Positions 1 to 8,179 of a stretch of 64,000 bases of DNA are shown in pieces. The DNA lies in assembly GCF_036370855.1 (NCBI RefSeq), contig NC_088111.1, positions 19,007,501-19,071,500 of the forward strand, written 5' to 3'. Both the position numbers and the translations under genes were made by a program. The DNA is from Dromaius novaehollandiae. Its lineage: Eukaryota; Chordata; Aves; Casuariiformes; Dromaiidae. The notes below the pieces were generated by a model. The model saw nothing but the letters and a program-made list of their open reading frames with translations, made no database searches and was not told the DNA's origin. The first letter of the stretch is position 1; each line of letters starts with the position of its first letter.

Positions 1-440
1 TGGCCAACCTTATGGTCCCTGCCACCCTCCCCCCTCCCCAGCATTGATGCAGCCCCAAAGTGCCTGCCACCCCTGGTGCCGGCCTCCTTGGAGGTCCCTG
101 CTACCCTGGGCCTCTGCTCCCCAAGGGTCCCTGCCACCTGGAGGTCCATTCCATGCTATGGTGCCTCTGCCACCCAGAGGTCCATGCCACCCTGAGGTCC
201 ATGTCATCCTGTGGTGCCTCTGCCACCTGGAGGCCCCTGCCACCCTATGGTGCCTCTGCCACCCAGAGGTCCTTGCCACCCAGAGGTCCATGCCGCCCTG
301 AGGTCCATGCCATCCTATGGTGCCTCCATCACCTGGAGGTCCTTGTCACCCTGAGGTCCATGCTACCTGGAGGTCCATGCCACCCTGTGGTGCCTCTGCC
401 ACCTGGAGGCCCCTGCCACCCTATGGTGCCTGCCACCTTG
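1..440. repeat. C-rich minisatellite in ARHGDIG intron
   Basis: Degenerate tandem repeats of roughly 17-20 bp built from words such as CCACCTGGAGGTCC, CCACCCTGAGGTCCATG and CCCTATGGTGCCTCTG. A longer block is duplicated: the segment around 219-262 recurs around 390-430. It lies in the intron before the penultimate ARHGDIG exon and is cut by the window edge. Open frames on both strands here come from the stop-poor repeat unit and are not genes. Confidence 0.85.
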
Positions 441-577
441 GGTGTCTCCGGCGCCCTTGTCCCCCTGCTCGGTGGCCAGTCCTCACCAAGCTGCCAGGTG
501 CTGGGGCAGCACGGTGGGGGTTTGGGGGGGGGCTTCATGCCGCGGTGCCCGCCACGCGCCCGCCCTCTGCCCCGCAG

Positions 578-641
578 GTCAACAGGGAGATCGTCTGCGG
601 CCTGAAGTGCCTGCACCTCACGTACCGCCGGGGCCGGCCGG
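578..641 (+). CDS. ARHGDIG: ARHGDIG penultimate coding exon
   Basis: 64 nt between acceptor CCCGCAG and donor GTGAGT. It encodes VNREIVCGLKCLHLTYRRGRP plus the first base of the next codon. Confidence 0.88.
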
Positions 642-919
642 GTGAGTGGGGGCGCGGGGGGCCGGCGCCGAGCCGCCGGGGCCCCGCTCACCCACCCGCC
701 CTCTCGCCCTCTCGCCCAGTGGACCGCGACGTCTTCATGGTGGGCAGCTACGCGCCGCGGGCCGAGGAGTACGAGGTGGTGACGCCGGGCGAGGAGGTGC
801 CGCGGGGCCGCCTGGCGCGGGGCGCCTACCGCGTGCGCTCCCTGGTCACCGACGACGACAAGACGGAGCACCTCTGCTGGGAGTGGGGCCTGCGCATAGA
901 GCGGGACTGGGAGGGCTGA
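578..919 (+). CDS. ARHGDIG: ARHGDIG, Rho GDP-dissociation inhibitor gamma, last two coding exons (partial gene)
   Basis: Rho GDIs bind prenylated Rho-family GTPases, hold them in the GDP state and extract them from membranes. Two exons, 578-641 and 720-919, are joined across a GT-AG intron (donor at 642, acceptor AG at 718-719). A valine codon is split at the junction. The joined peptide reads VNREIVCGLKCLHLTYRRG, then VDRDVFMVGSY, TDDDKTEHL and WEWGLRIERDWEG. This is the C-terminal end of the RhoGDI immunoglobulin-like fold that forms the prenyl pocket; MVGSY and the TDDD...WEW end are family hallmarks. CLH-TYRRG and WEWGL fit the gamma paralogue better than alpha or beta, and the PDIA2 neighbour supports this. 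The stop is at 917-919. Upstream exons lie left of the window. Confidence 0.9.
   Translation, partial: VNREIVCGLKCLHLTYRRGRPGEWGRGGPAPSRRGPAHPPALSPSRPVDRDVFMVGSYAPRAEEYEVVTPGEEVPRGRLARGAYRVRSLVTDDDKTEHLCWEWGLRIERDWEG
720..919 (+). CDS. ARHGDIG: ARHGDIG terminal coding exon
   Basis: Starts after CTCGCCCAG. It completes the split Val codon, runs through DRDVFMVGSY and ends WEWGLRIERDWEG-stop at 917-919. Confidence 0.9.
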
Positions 920-1115
920 CCCACACCTCGCGCGGCGGCCGGGGGGCGGCGGGCGCCGCGGGCTTTGCAACCAAAGTTATTTTTAATCGCTGTTTATTTA
1001 TTTTTGTTTTTAATACCGCGGCGCCGTGAGGCCGCCGTGGAGCCCAGCGGGGCCGGCGCCGGCCCCCAGCCGCGGGCCGCGCTCCTCCGCCGCCATTAAA
1101 GCGTACAGACTTGGC
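920..1115 (+). other. ARHGDIG: ARHGDIG 3' UTR
   Basis: GC-rich sequence with an AT-rich patch (about 968-1015) runs from the stop to an ATTAAA signal, followed by a TG-rich stretch. The end point is an estimate from signal spacing. Confidence 0.55.
1095..1100 (+). terminator. ARHGDIG: ATTAAA polyadenylation signal of ARHGDIG
   Basis: ATTAAA, the commonest variant signal, lies 176 nt after the ARHGDIG stop. GCTGCTGGTGTGTCC about 12-30 nt downstream is a plausible GU-rich element. It is only 200 nt before the PDIA2 start codon. Confidence 0.65.
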
Positions 1116-1160
1116 TGCTGCTGGTGTGTCCGCGCGCCCCGGGGCCGCGCCGCCGCCGCT

Positions 1161-1176
1161 GGAAAAGGGCCACCTG
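1161..1176 (-). promoter_or_regulatory. Candidate PTF1-type bipartite element upstream of PDIA2
   Basis: On the minus strand the segment reads CAGGTG-GCCC-TTTTCC, an E-box followed by a TTTTCC box. This resembles the E-box/TC-box site of the pancreatic PTF1 complex found in acinar promoters. It lies 124-139 nt upstream of the PDIA2 start codon. PDIA2 is pancreas-enriched in mammals, so the site makes sense, but a match this short can occur by chance. Confidence 0.4.
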
Positions 1177-1186
1177 CTCCCGCCGC

Positions 1187-1195
1187 CTTATCTGC
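1187..1195 (-). promoter_or_regulatory. GATA motif 1 upstream of PDIA2
   Basis: CTTATCTGC, reverse complement GCAGATAAG, is a strong match to the WGATAR factor site. The same 9-mer recurs at 1261-1269, 74 bp downstream. Confidence 0.4.
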
Positions 1196-1260
1196 GGTGC
1201 CGGCAGCCAGTAGCGGAGGGCCACGAGCCCCTGGGCACCGGCACCACCCGCGCCGGGGCC

Positions 1261-1269
1261 CTTATCTGC
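1261..1269 (-). promoter_or_regulatory. GATA motif 2 upstream of PDIA2
   Basis: A second exact CTTATCTGC, 31 nt before the PDIA2 start codon, in the same orientation as the first copy. It may lie in the core promoter or the 5' UTR. Confidence 0.4.
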
Positions 1270-1299
1270 CCCCGGCGCCGCCGCGGCCCAGGCAGCGCC

Positions 1300-1540
1300 A
1301 TGCGGGGCTCCGGCGCCCGGCGGCTTTGGCTCTTGGTGCTGGCGCTGGCCTGGCTGGGCCCGGCGCGGGGGGCCGGCGTGGGGCCGGGGGACGAGGCGGA
1401 GGACGGGGAGGTGGCGGAGGAGGAGGAGGTGGAGGAAGTGCTCTCGGATGAGCTGGGGGAAGAGGACGGCGTCCTGGTGCTCCACGAGCACAACTTTGCC
1501 CGGGCGCTGCGCGAGCACCGGCTGCTGCTGGTGGAGTTTT
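1300..1540 (+). CDS. PDIA2: PDIA2 exon 1 (signal peptide, acidic leader, start of a domain)
   Basis: The ATG at 1300 opens a typical signal peptide: MRGSGARR, then the hydrophobic core [13 protein letters not shown] Glu/Asp-rich stretch follows, then [13 protein letters not shown] and LLLVEF, the first strands of a thioredoxin fold. The exon ends one base into the Tyr codon before the CXXC motif. Donor GTGAGT. Confidence 0.88.
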
Positions 1541-4500
1541 GTGAGTGCCGGCGTGTGGGGCAGGGGGCACGGACGGGGGGGGGGGCACGGATGGGGGTAC
1601 CGGCTGGGGCACGGGTGCAGGTGGGGGCACACACATGGGCAGGGGGTGCAGGGCAGGAATAGGGGGGCTGGGTTAGGTCCTGGGGCAGGGGCATGGGCAG
1701 GGGGGGCCGGGCATGGGGTACAGTGCCGGGAGCACAGTGGAGGGGCAGGGACATGCGTATGGGACGCTGGGGAGGAGCGTGGTGTATGAGCACAGGCACT
1801 GGCCGTGGGGCAAGGGCATGGGGTGGGCCACGGCACAGGGCATGGGACAAGGGACAGGGCCACAGGGCATGGGATGGGGCAGGGGCATGGGACGAGGTAC
1901 AGGGCATGGTTCAGGGGCACAGGACATGGGACACAGGACAAGGGCACAGGGCATGGGACACAGGGCAAGAGCACAAGGCAAGGGATGGGCACAGGCCATG
2001 GGCCAGGAGCATGGCACGGTACAGGGGCACAGGGCATCAGACGTGGGGCATGGAGTATGGGCTGGGGCACAGGGCATGAGACACGGGGCAGGGACCAGGG
2101 GCACAGGGCATGGTTCAGGGGCACAGGACATGGGACAAGGGTACAGGACATGGGGCAGGAGCATAGCATGGTGCAGGGACACAGGGCATTGGATGTGGGG
2201 CACGGAGCATGAGCTGGGCCACAGGGCATGAGACATGAGGCAGGGACCAGAGGCAAAGGGCGTGGGAGATGAGGCTGGGGCATCGGACAGGGGCACAGGA
2301 CATGGGACAAGCGCACAGGGACATGGGGCAGGAGAATGGCATGGTGCAGGGACACAGGGCATCAGACGTGGGGCAGGGACCAGGGGCACAGGGCATGGGC
2401 CATGGGCCAGGGCCATGGGGCGTGGGACAGGGGCACAGGACATGGGGCAGGGGCATGGCATGGTGCAGGGGCACGGGGCAGGGACATGGAGCATGGGCCA
2501 GGGCACAGGGCACGACACAAGAGACATGCGACATGGCACAGGGGCTTGGGGCAGGGGCACGGGACATGGGGCAGCGGCACCAGGCACAGACCAGGGACAT
2601 GGGACATGGGGCACAGGCCGTGCTCAGGAGCCCACCAGGGCTCACGTGGCCATACCATGCCCATGGCCACCAGCCAGCCAAGGAGCCCCCAGACTTGGGG
2701 ACACGCCCCCCCCCGTGCCTGGCAACAGGGACACCCCCAGCCCGGCGCGCGGTACCCGGGCACCCTGGGGCATCAGGGACAGAGCGGTGGCCGACCGCCT
2801 CCGTGCCCCGCAGACGCGCGGTGGTGCAGGCACTGCCAGGCCCTGGCCCCCCAGTTCGCCCAGGCCGCCGCCACGTTGAGGAACGAGTCCGGGGAGCTGC
2901 GGCTGGCCAAGGTGGACGCCCCGGCGCAGGCGGCCCTCAGCCGCGAGTTCGGCATCACCGCCTACCCCACGCTCAAGCTCTTCCGCGACGGCAACCGCAC
3001 GCACCCCGCCAACTACACCGGTAGGGCCGCGGCGCCTGCGGTGGGGGGGACGCGGGCTGCTGGGACGGGTGGCTGGGTGGGGGGAGGTGGGTGGCAACGC
3101 AGCGGTGCGGGCGGGGATGGGGAGCGGGGGCTGGCGGTGACGCCGGCGGCCCGGCTCCGCGTGCCCAGGCCGGCTGGACGCCCAGGGCATCGTGCGCTGG
3201 ATGCAGCGGCGCGCCGGCCCCAGCGCCGAGCTGCTGCAGGACACCGCTGCTGCCGCCGCCTTCGTCACCGCCCAGGACGTGGCCGTGGTGGGCTTCTTCA
3301 AGGTGGGCACGGGCGGCGCGGGGGCAGCCGGGGCGGGGGACGCCGGCGGCTCGGGGCGCTCACGGCGGCCGCGCAGGACCTGCGGGGCGAAGCCGCCCAG
3401 GCGTTCTACGAGCTGGCCGGTGACCTGGTGGACGTGGCGTTCGGTGCCGCTGAGGCGCCTGAGCTCTTCGAGGCCTACGGGCTCGCCGCCGACACCGTCT
3501 GCGTGTTCAAGAAGGTGCGTGGGGCCGGGGGGGGACGCGGAGGGCCGTGGCGGGGGTCCCGGGCAGCCTCGCCCAGCCCCTCCGCCTCTGCAGTTCGATG
3601 AGGAGCGGGCCGATTTCCCCCTGGACCCAGCGCGGGGCCTCGACGCGGCCGAGCTGTCCCGCTTCATCCGCGTGCACAGCCTGGAGCTGCTCATGGAGTT
3701 CACCAGCGAGGTGCGGCCTGGCCCAGCCCCGGCCCAGCCCCAGCCCTGGCCCCCCCGGCCCCTCACTGGCCTCTGCCTCCCTGCAGACCTCCGACAGGAT
3801 CTTCGACGCCAAAATCCCCCACCACATGCTGCTCTTCCTCAACAAGACGGAGGCGGCGCAGCTGGAGCTGCAGGGCCCTTTCCGGGAGGCCGCCGCCGCT
3901 TTCCGGGGCAAGGTGAGCTGCTGCCTGTGCCGGGCTCGGGGCCCGCGCCACCCCCGGTGCCCTGCAGCGCTGCCCGTCTCCCCCCCGTGCCGCCCCGTGC
4001 AGGTCCTCTTCGTGCTCGTCGACGTGAGCGGGTACGGCGCCGGCGTGCTGCCCTTCTTTGGCCTGACGCCGGCCGATGCCCCCACCCTGCGCTTCGTCAA
4101 GATGGAGACCAACAGGAAGTACCAGATGGAGGAGGACGCCTTCTCGGCCTCGGCCGTGAGCGCCTTCGTCCAGGCTGTGCTGGACGGCAAGGTGAAGGTG
4201 AGGATGCTGCTGCTCAGGCCTGGCCGTCCTGTGCCGGGTGTCTGGGAGTCCTGAGTGCCAGCTGGTGAGAAGGGTGCTTTCCAAGGCAGCCCCGGGCTGT
4301 TAACTCTGAAGCCTAATGAGAGCAGCTGCACAGTGAACCCCAGCCACCTGCTTACCAACAGCTGTGTGGTCAGACCAGAGTCTTGGGGGGTTGTTAGGGG
4401 AAAGGAGCCAGGTGACACCCCCCCCCCCAAAGTATCAGAAATGTGGAGACTCACAGCGATGGGATGGTGGCAGAAGAGGAAGGGGTGGTCCAAAAGGCAG

Positions 4501-5669
4501 AATGGAAGCGATCACCAGGGCTGGGTGCCATGGGGCTGTGTGGAGGTGTCTGGTACCTGGTCCCAGCACTGCCTGGCTGTGATGGGGCTGCAGGCTCAGG
4601 GCCCCAAGGCCCCATCCAGCCCTGGCCCCCAAGCGCTTGTGCCACGACCAGCCCCCTGCACCGCTCACCACCGGCTCCCGCCATCCTGTCTCTCCCTGCA
4701 GCCCAATCTGCTGAGCGCGGAGCCCCCCGAGGACTGGGACACGAAGCCGGTTAAAGTCCTCGTGGGGAAGACCTTCGAGCAGGTGGCGTTTGACGAGACC
4801 AAGAACGTCTTTGTCAAGTTCTGTAAGTGGCGGTGCGGCAGCCCGGGGCCGGCCTGGCCCTCGCGGGCCACGGCAGCGCTGCTGGGCTTCTTCCCTCCTC
4901 GCCAGCCTGGCTCTGTCCCCTTGCCAGTGGGACGCTGCCAGGGTGCTGCAGGGCGTGGGCAGGGCGGGGAGCCGCCCCTTGCACCACGTCCCCCCTCCGG
5001 CATTGCCCATGTCCTGCAGATGCGCCGTGGTGCAGCCACTGCAAGGAGATGGCTGCTGCCTGGGAGGAGCTGGGCGAGCGCTACAAGGACCACGAGGACA
5101 TTGTCATCGCCGAGATGGACGCCACGGCCAACGAGATGGAGAACATCGCCATCCGCGGCTACCCCAGGCTGTACTACTTCCCCGCTGGGCCGGGCAGGAA
5201 GGTAGGGCCAGGCGCCCCAGCCAGGGCTCCCTGCAGGGCCACCCGGCTCTCTTGGCACCCAGGGGATGGGATCAGACCCGGGCATCACCGCTCCCCTCCC
5301 TTCTCTCCTGTGGCTCCAGATGATCGAGTACAAGAGCAACCGTGATGTGGAGACCTTCTCCAAGTTCCTGGAGAACAGGGGGACGCTGCCCGAGGAGCCG
5401 CCTGTGGTTAGTAGCGTTCCCCTGCCCCAGGCCCGGGGACCCCCATGTGCCCCAGGGAAGCGCCAGCCCTCCGCTGGGCAGCAGTGAGGGTCCCCAGTGG
5501 GTCCCTGTGGGAACGAACCCTGCTTCTCTGCCCCATGGGACAGGGATGGGGCACCCATCCATCCACGTCTCACTGCCCCCTTCTCCAGGTGCCTGAGACC
5601 CCCAAGAACGCCACGGACACAGAGGAGCCGAGTCCTCCGGGCACGGCCGAGACCAGAGACGAGCTGTGA
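1300..5669 (+). CDS. PDIA2: PDIA2, pancreatic-type protein disulfide isomerase A2, complete (11 exons, 542 aa)
   Basis: ER-lumen thiol-disulfide oxidoreductase and chaperone for secretory proteins. Exons: 1300-1540, 2814-3020, 3169-3302, 3377-3514, 3594-3710, 3787-3912, 4003-4197, 4702-4822, 5020-5201, 5320-5406, 5589-5669. All splice sites are GT-AG and every phase fits, giving 1629 nt (542 codons plus stop; human is 525). Layout: signal peptide about 1-24; acidic stretch about 30-60; a domain with active site C85-R-H-C88 and cis-Pro132; b domain about 150-265; b' about 266-385; a' with C431-S-H-C434 and cis-Pro475; acidic tail ending RDEL, a KDEL-type retention signal. N-glycosylation sequons include NRT (141), NYT (147) and NKT, plus NAT in the tail. 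The a-site reads YARWCRHC instead of the usual YAPWCGHC. Paralogues are unlikely given the order ARHGDIG-PDIA2-AXIN1. Confidence 0.93.
1690..2640 (+). repeat. G-rich minisatellite in PDIA2 intron 1
   Basis: About 950 bp of degenerate tandem repeats made of short words GGGGCACAG, GGGCATGGGACA and GGGGCAGGG. A higher-order period of roughly 120-175 bp is visible: the word ATGGTGCAGG or a close variant occurs at about 2016, 2168, 2341 and 2460. Dense GGG runs on the transcribed-sense strand could form G-quadruplexes in the pre-mRNA. Stop-poor units make long false open frames on both strands. Confidence 0.88.
2814..3020 (+). CDS. PDIA2: PDIA2 exon 2 (a-domain active site)
   Basis: Encodes residues 81-149: [15 protein letters not shown], then [18 protein letters not shown] and [10 protein letters not shown]. 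The redox motif is CRHC. Cis-proline is P132. Acceptor CCGCAG, donor GTAGGG. Confidence 0.9.
3169..3302 (+). CDS. PDIA2: PDIA2 exon 3 (start of b domain)
   Basis: Residues 150-194, including [17 protein letters not shown] and VAVVGFFK, the b-domain entry typical of PDIs. Phase 0 at the 3' end. Confidence 0.88.
3377..3514 (+). CDS. PDIA2: PDIA2 exon 4 (b domain)
   Basis: Residues 195-240: [17 protein letters not shown], then [17 protein letters not shown]. Donor GTGCGT. Confidence 0.88.
3594..3710 (+). CDS. PDIA2: PDIA2 exon 5 (b to b' junction)
   Basis: Residues 241-279: [10 protein letters not shown], then [20 protein letters not shown]. The last part is the opening of the substrate-binding b' domain. 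Confidence 0.88.
3787..3912 (+). CDS. PDIA2: PDIA2 exon 6 (b' domain)
   Basis: Residues 280-321: [20 protein letters not shown], then AAAAFRGK. Contains the sequon NKT. Confidence 0.88.
4003..4197 (+). CDS. PDIA2: PDIA2 exon 7 (end of b' and linker)
   Basis: Residues 322-386: [21 protein letters not shown], then [12 protein letters not shown] and [11 protein letters not shown]. An in-frame alternative donor (GTGAAG at 4192) would drop two residues; GTGAGG at 4198 is the better site. Confidence 0.86.
4198..4701 (+). other. PDIA2 intron 7, no gene seen
   Basis: A 504-bp intron with a C11 run at 4418-4428. Nothing else is supported in it. Confidence 0.7.
4702..4822 (+). CDS. PDIA2: PDIA2 exon 8 (start of a' domain)
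   Basis: Residues 387-426 plus one base: [18 protein letters not shown], then [20 protein letters not shown]. The VLVG(K)xF...VFVKF pattern starts the second catalytic domain of PDIs. Confidence 0.92.
5020..5201 (+). CDS. PDIA2: PDIA2 exon 9 (a'-domain active site)
   Basis: Residues 427-487: [19 protein letters not shown], then [14 protein letters not shown] and [17 protein letters not shown]. Redox motif CSHC; cis-proline P475. Confidence 0.93.
5320..5406 (+). CDS. PDIA2: PDIA2 exon 10 (end of a')
   Basis: Residues 488-516: [20 protein letters not shown], then EEPPV. Donor GTTAGT. Confidence 0.88.
5589..5669 (+). CDS. PDIA2: PDIA2 exon 11 (acidic tail with RDEL)
   Basis: Residues 517-542: [18 protein letters not shown], then AETRDEL-stop. 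RDEL is a KDEL-receptor-type ER retention signal. The tail carries one glycosylation sequon, NAT. Confidence 0.9.
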   Translation: MPETPKNATDTEEPSPPGTAETRDEL

Positions 5670-6750
5670 GCCCTACCCTGCTCAGTGCATGCTATAAATG
5701 ACCTGGAAACGATGCAAGCTCTGGTCTGTGTCTCCAGCTGTGGCTCCAGCTGTGCAAGCGGCCCTCACTCACCCAGCGAGCCAGCATGTCCGTGCTGCCC
5801 GGCCTGAAGGACAGCAGTTAATGGCACTTGTCGAGCTGCCCACCCGTCTCGGGGACGTGGCACGGCGTGCTGGGCTGGGGCACAGGGTACTCGGGGGTTT
5901 TGGCAGCACTGGGTCCCCGCAGGCTGTGCTGGGGGGCGGCGTCAGCCCATCGGGGGGTGCAGGGCAAAGCCCCCGCTGTCTGCTGAACCCAGCAGGTCTC
6001 CTGCCTGCGGCTGCGGGCGACGGGCCGTGGCGTGGCAGCGCTCTGCTCCGCACCATCAGCCTCCCTAGGCCTGTCCTAAGGTGCTGGCTGCCTTGGACCA
6101 CCACGGGGGCCCTGGGGCTCAGCACGCTCCCAGCAGGACCCAGGCACCCTGCCTTTGCCCTGCCCTGGCGCTGCAAGGCCCAGGGACCCGCCAGCGCACC
6201 CCAGCCCGTGGCCCTGGCCATGGGGGGATCCTGCCGGGGTCCCTTTGCCTCCCGGCGGGTGCGGGGCCAGCGCAGCCCTGCCCTGCTGCGACTCTCATCG
6301 GTGCAGCCCTGTGGGGCAGCCGGCGCCGTGGGGAGCCCAGGGCCCTTCGCACCGGGCGGCTGGGGAGGCGGACGCCAGCGCCAGCCCTTGCGCTGTGGCG
6401 GGACCCTGGCCTGGGCTGTCATGGTGCAGGTGACAGGGCGGCTGCAAGGGACCGGCACCCCCCTGCCCGGCCCCTCTCCCTGGGCCTGCTGCCCCCAGAC
6501 CTCGCACCACGACGCTGGGGGCAGCTCAACCGCCTCCCGGGGCCCCGCGGGGCTGAGCGCGGCCCGTTCACCCCCGCGTCAGCCCTCGGCAGAGCCCGCG
6601 GCCGGACCCGTGCCCAAGCCCCAGGCTCCAGCAGAGCCCCAGCCGTCCCACCCACCCACCCGCCGCCCAAACGCTCGCCCAGCTCCCGCCGGCCTGGAGG
6701 GCTCTGCGCTGCGGGGAAGGAAGAAACCAGCAGCCGTTGGGATGTGGGGT

Positions 6751-6756
6751 TTTATT
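6751..6756 (-). terminator. AXIN1: Possible distal AXIN1 polyadenylation signal
   Basis: AATAAA on the minus strand, preceded by an AU-rich stretch (minus strand GGATAAAATGG). It would extend the AXIN1 3' UTR to about 1.75 kb. No GU-rich element is evident downstream, so it is weaker than the signal at 8195-8200. Confidence 0.4.
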
Positions 6757-6951
6757 CCATTTTATCCAAGTGCCTTTGAAAAGATCATTGTACAAGCCAG
6801 CACAGGAGAACGCGCAGGAGGGGCCGCGGGGCTGCCGGAGGACGCTGCGCTCGGCCAATGTACATATTTACAGGGGACCCCCGAGAAAAAAGGGGGAGGC
6901 AGAAATCCCGGGCGTGTTAGCAACCTCAGTGGACACGGCACGATCAGAACT

Positions 6952-6995
6952 AGAGGGGGGGAAAAAAAAAAAAATAAAAAAAGAGGGAGGAAAAA
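6952..6995 (+). repeat. Polypurine G/A tract
   Basis: A 44-base almost pure purine run, interrupted by one T at 6975: a G block, then A13, then AAAAAAAGAGGGAGGAAAAA. It could form a triplex (H-DNA). Confidence 0.75.
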
Positions 6996-7483
6996 CGCTC
7001 ATAATGCTGCTCCCTGGCTGAAAACGATTGCAGATTTTGCTGGCCCTCACGCAGTGACAGGCAGGTCACAGAACCGTGGTTAAAAGGCACTCGGTGACAT
7101 GTACAACAGGCTGAGCTGAGACCCCGCTCGGCCCTCACGGCAGCCCCCGAAACGCGGAGGTGAGGGGCCCCCATGGGCGGGTGAGGGGCTGGTGGCCCTG
7201 CACGAGCCGGCGGGGACCGGGGATGCCGGGGGAACAGCAGGCAGGGCACACGGGAGGTGTCCCAGGTCCCACGTGCACCCCTGCTGCCTGGGTGACTACA
7301 AACACCCCCCGAAGTGGCACCGATAGCTCCCTCTGCCACGGGCATGGGGTGGGGGGCTGCAGGGCCCTCCAGGTGCCTCGCCAAGGCACAGAAGCTCCCC
7401 AGGATTGCCAAAAAGAGGGGTTTTGTCCTCAGACTACACCCGTCTCATCGGGTCCCTCCCCCACTACGTTTCTCCTGGAGAGA

Positions 7484-7501
7484 CCCCCCCCCCCCCCCCC
7501 C
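7484..7501 (+). repeat. C18 homopolymer
   Basis: Eighteen consecutive C, reading as G18 on the AXIN1 sense strand. Length calls in such runs are error-prone. Confidence 0.9.
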
Positions 7502-8179
7502 GACCGAAGCCTGATCTCAGCACCAGCAGGCCGACACCAGGGCCCCGTGGAGCAGCAGGGCCCTCCCGGGATGCTGACGTGCTGGGTGCCACCATCACCC
7601 AGGAGCAGCGCCCGGGACAGCCCAGCGCTCAGCCTGCCGCCCCGGCCACGCAGCACCGAGCAGGAGCCGGGACCCGCTCGCAGCCTGCACCCGCGGGGCT
7701 CCCTGCACAGCTGGCTGCCCGTCACGCCGGCCCCCGCGGCTCTGCGAGAGGGACCATGGGAAGCCCCCGGGCACAGAGAGCCGGCAGAGATGCTTCTTCC
7801 CCTCCAGTGTTTACTCGGTTGCAAGAAAGCTCAGGAAAAAAACCATCCTACCAGGTCCAGGAGCCAAGCCTGCCAGCGACGGGAGAGACCGACTTCTCGA
7901 AATGGCTCGGGGATCCTCAGAGGCAAGCTGGAGAAGCAGCGGCGGGCCCCTTGGGAGCAGAGTGGTGACCTCCACGTCCGCGCGGGGGACAGCGGCTCGC
8001 TGGGAGGGCGCGCTCTGCCCCGGCGCGCAGCAGCGGCGGTGAGAAGCCATCCGCGCGGAGGGGACGGGGAAGGGTGACGTGAAAGCGAGGAGCACGCTGG
8101 GTTTGACGGATGGCTGCACACTTTGGGCGAGTTCTGCAGTACCTGTATGTTTCACATTTACATAAGAGCACTGTGACAT

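Larger units (their letters stand above)
560..1480. promoter_or_regulatory. CpG island over ARHGDIG 3' end and PDIA2 promoter
   Basis: Very GC- and CpG-dense sequence covers the ARHGDIG terminal exons, the short intergenic spacer and PDIA2 exon 1. No TATA box is visible near the PDIA2 start. The island includes coding sequence, so part of the density may reflect codon use. Confidence 0.6.
5670..8175. other. Convergent spacer between PDIA2 and AXIN1
   Basis: GC-rich up to about 6730, with no exon-like peptide recognised on either strand. A TATAAA at 5693-5698 is the only candidate PDIA2 poly(A) signal (weak), followed by GGTCTGTGTCTCC. From 6740 to 7100 the sequence turns AT-richer and contains a minus-strand AATAAA and a purine tract. 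An 18-base C run lies at 7484-7501. Part of this may be a longer AXIN1 3' UTR. Confidence 0.6.

Noticed and set aside
1-605. Repetitive open frames on both strands at the left edge
   Set aside because: Minisatellite units without stop codons; no domain and no start context.
1096-3024. Long open frames on both strands (up to 420 codons) with His/Gly/Gln- or Pro/Cys/His-rich repeats
   Set aside because: They come from the stop-poor minisatellite in PDIA2 intron 1. The only supported coding pieces here are the ARHGDIG end and PDIA2 exons 1-2.
5698-7083. 461-codon plus-strand open frame after PDIA2
   Set aside because: GC-rich 3' flank lacks stops by composition. The peptide is low-complexity Pro/Ala/Gly, runs into an A-rich tract and shows no family or splice support.
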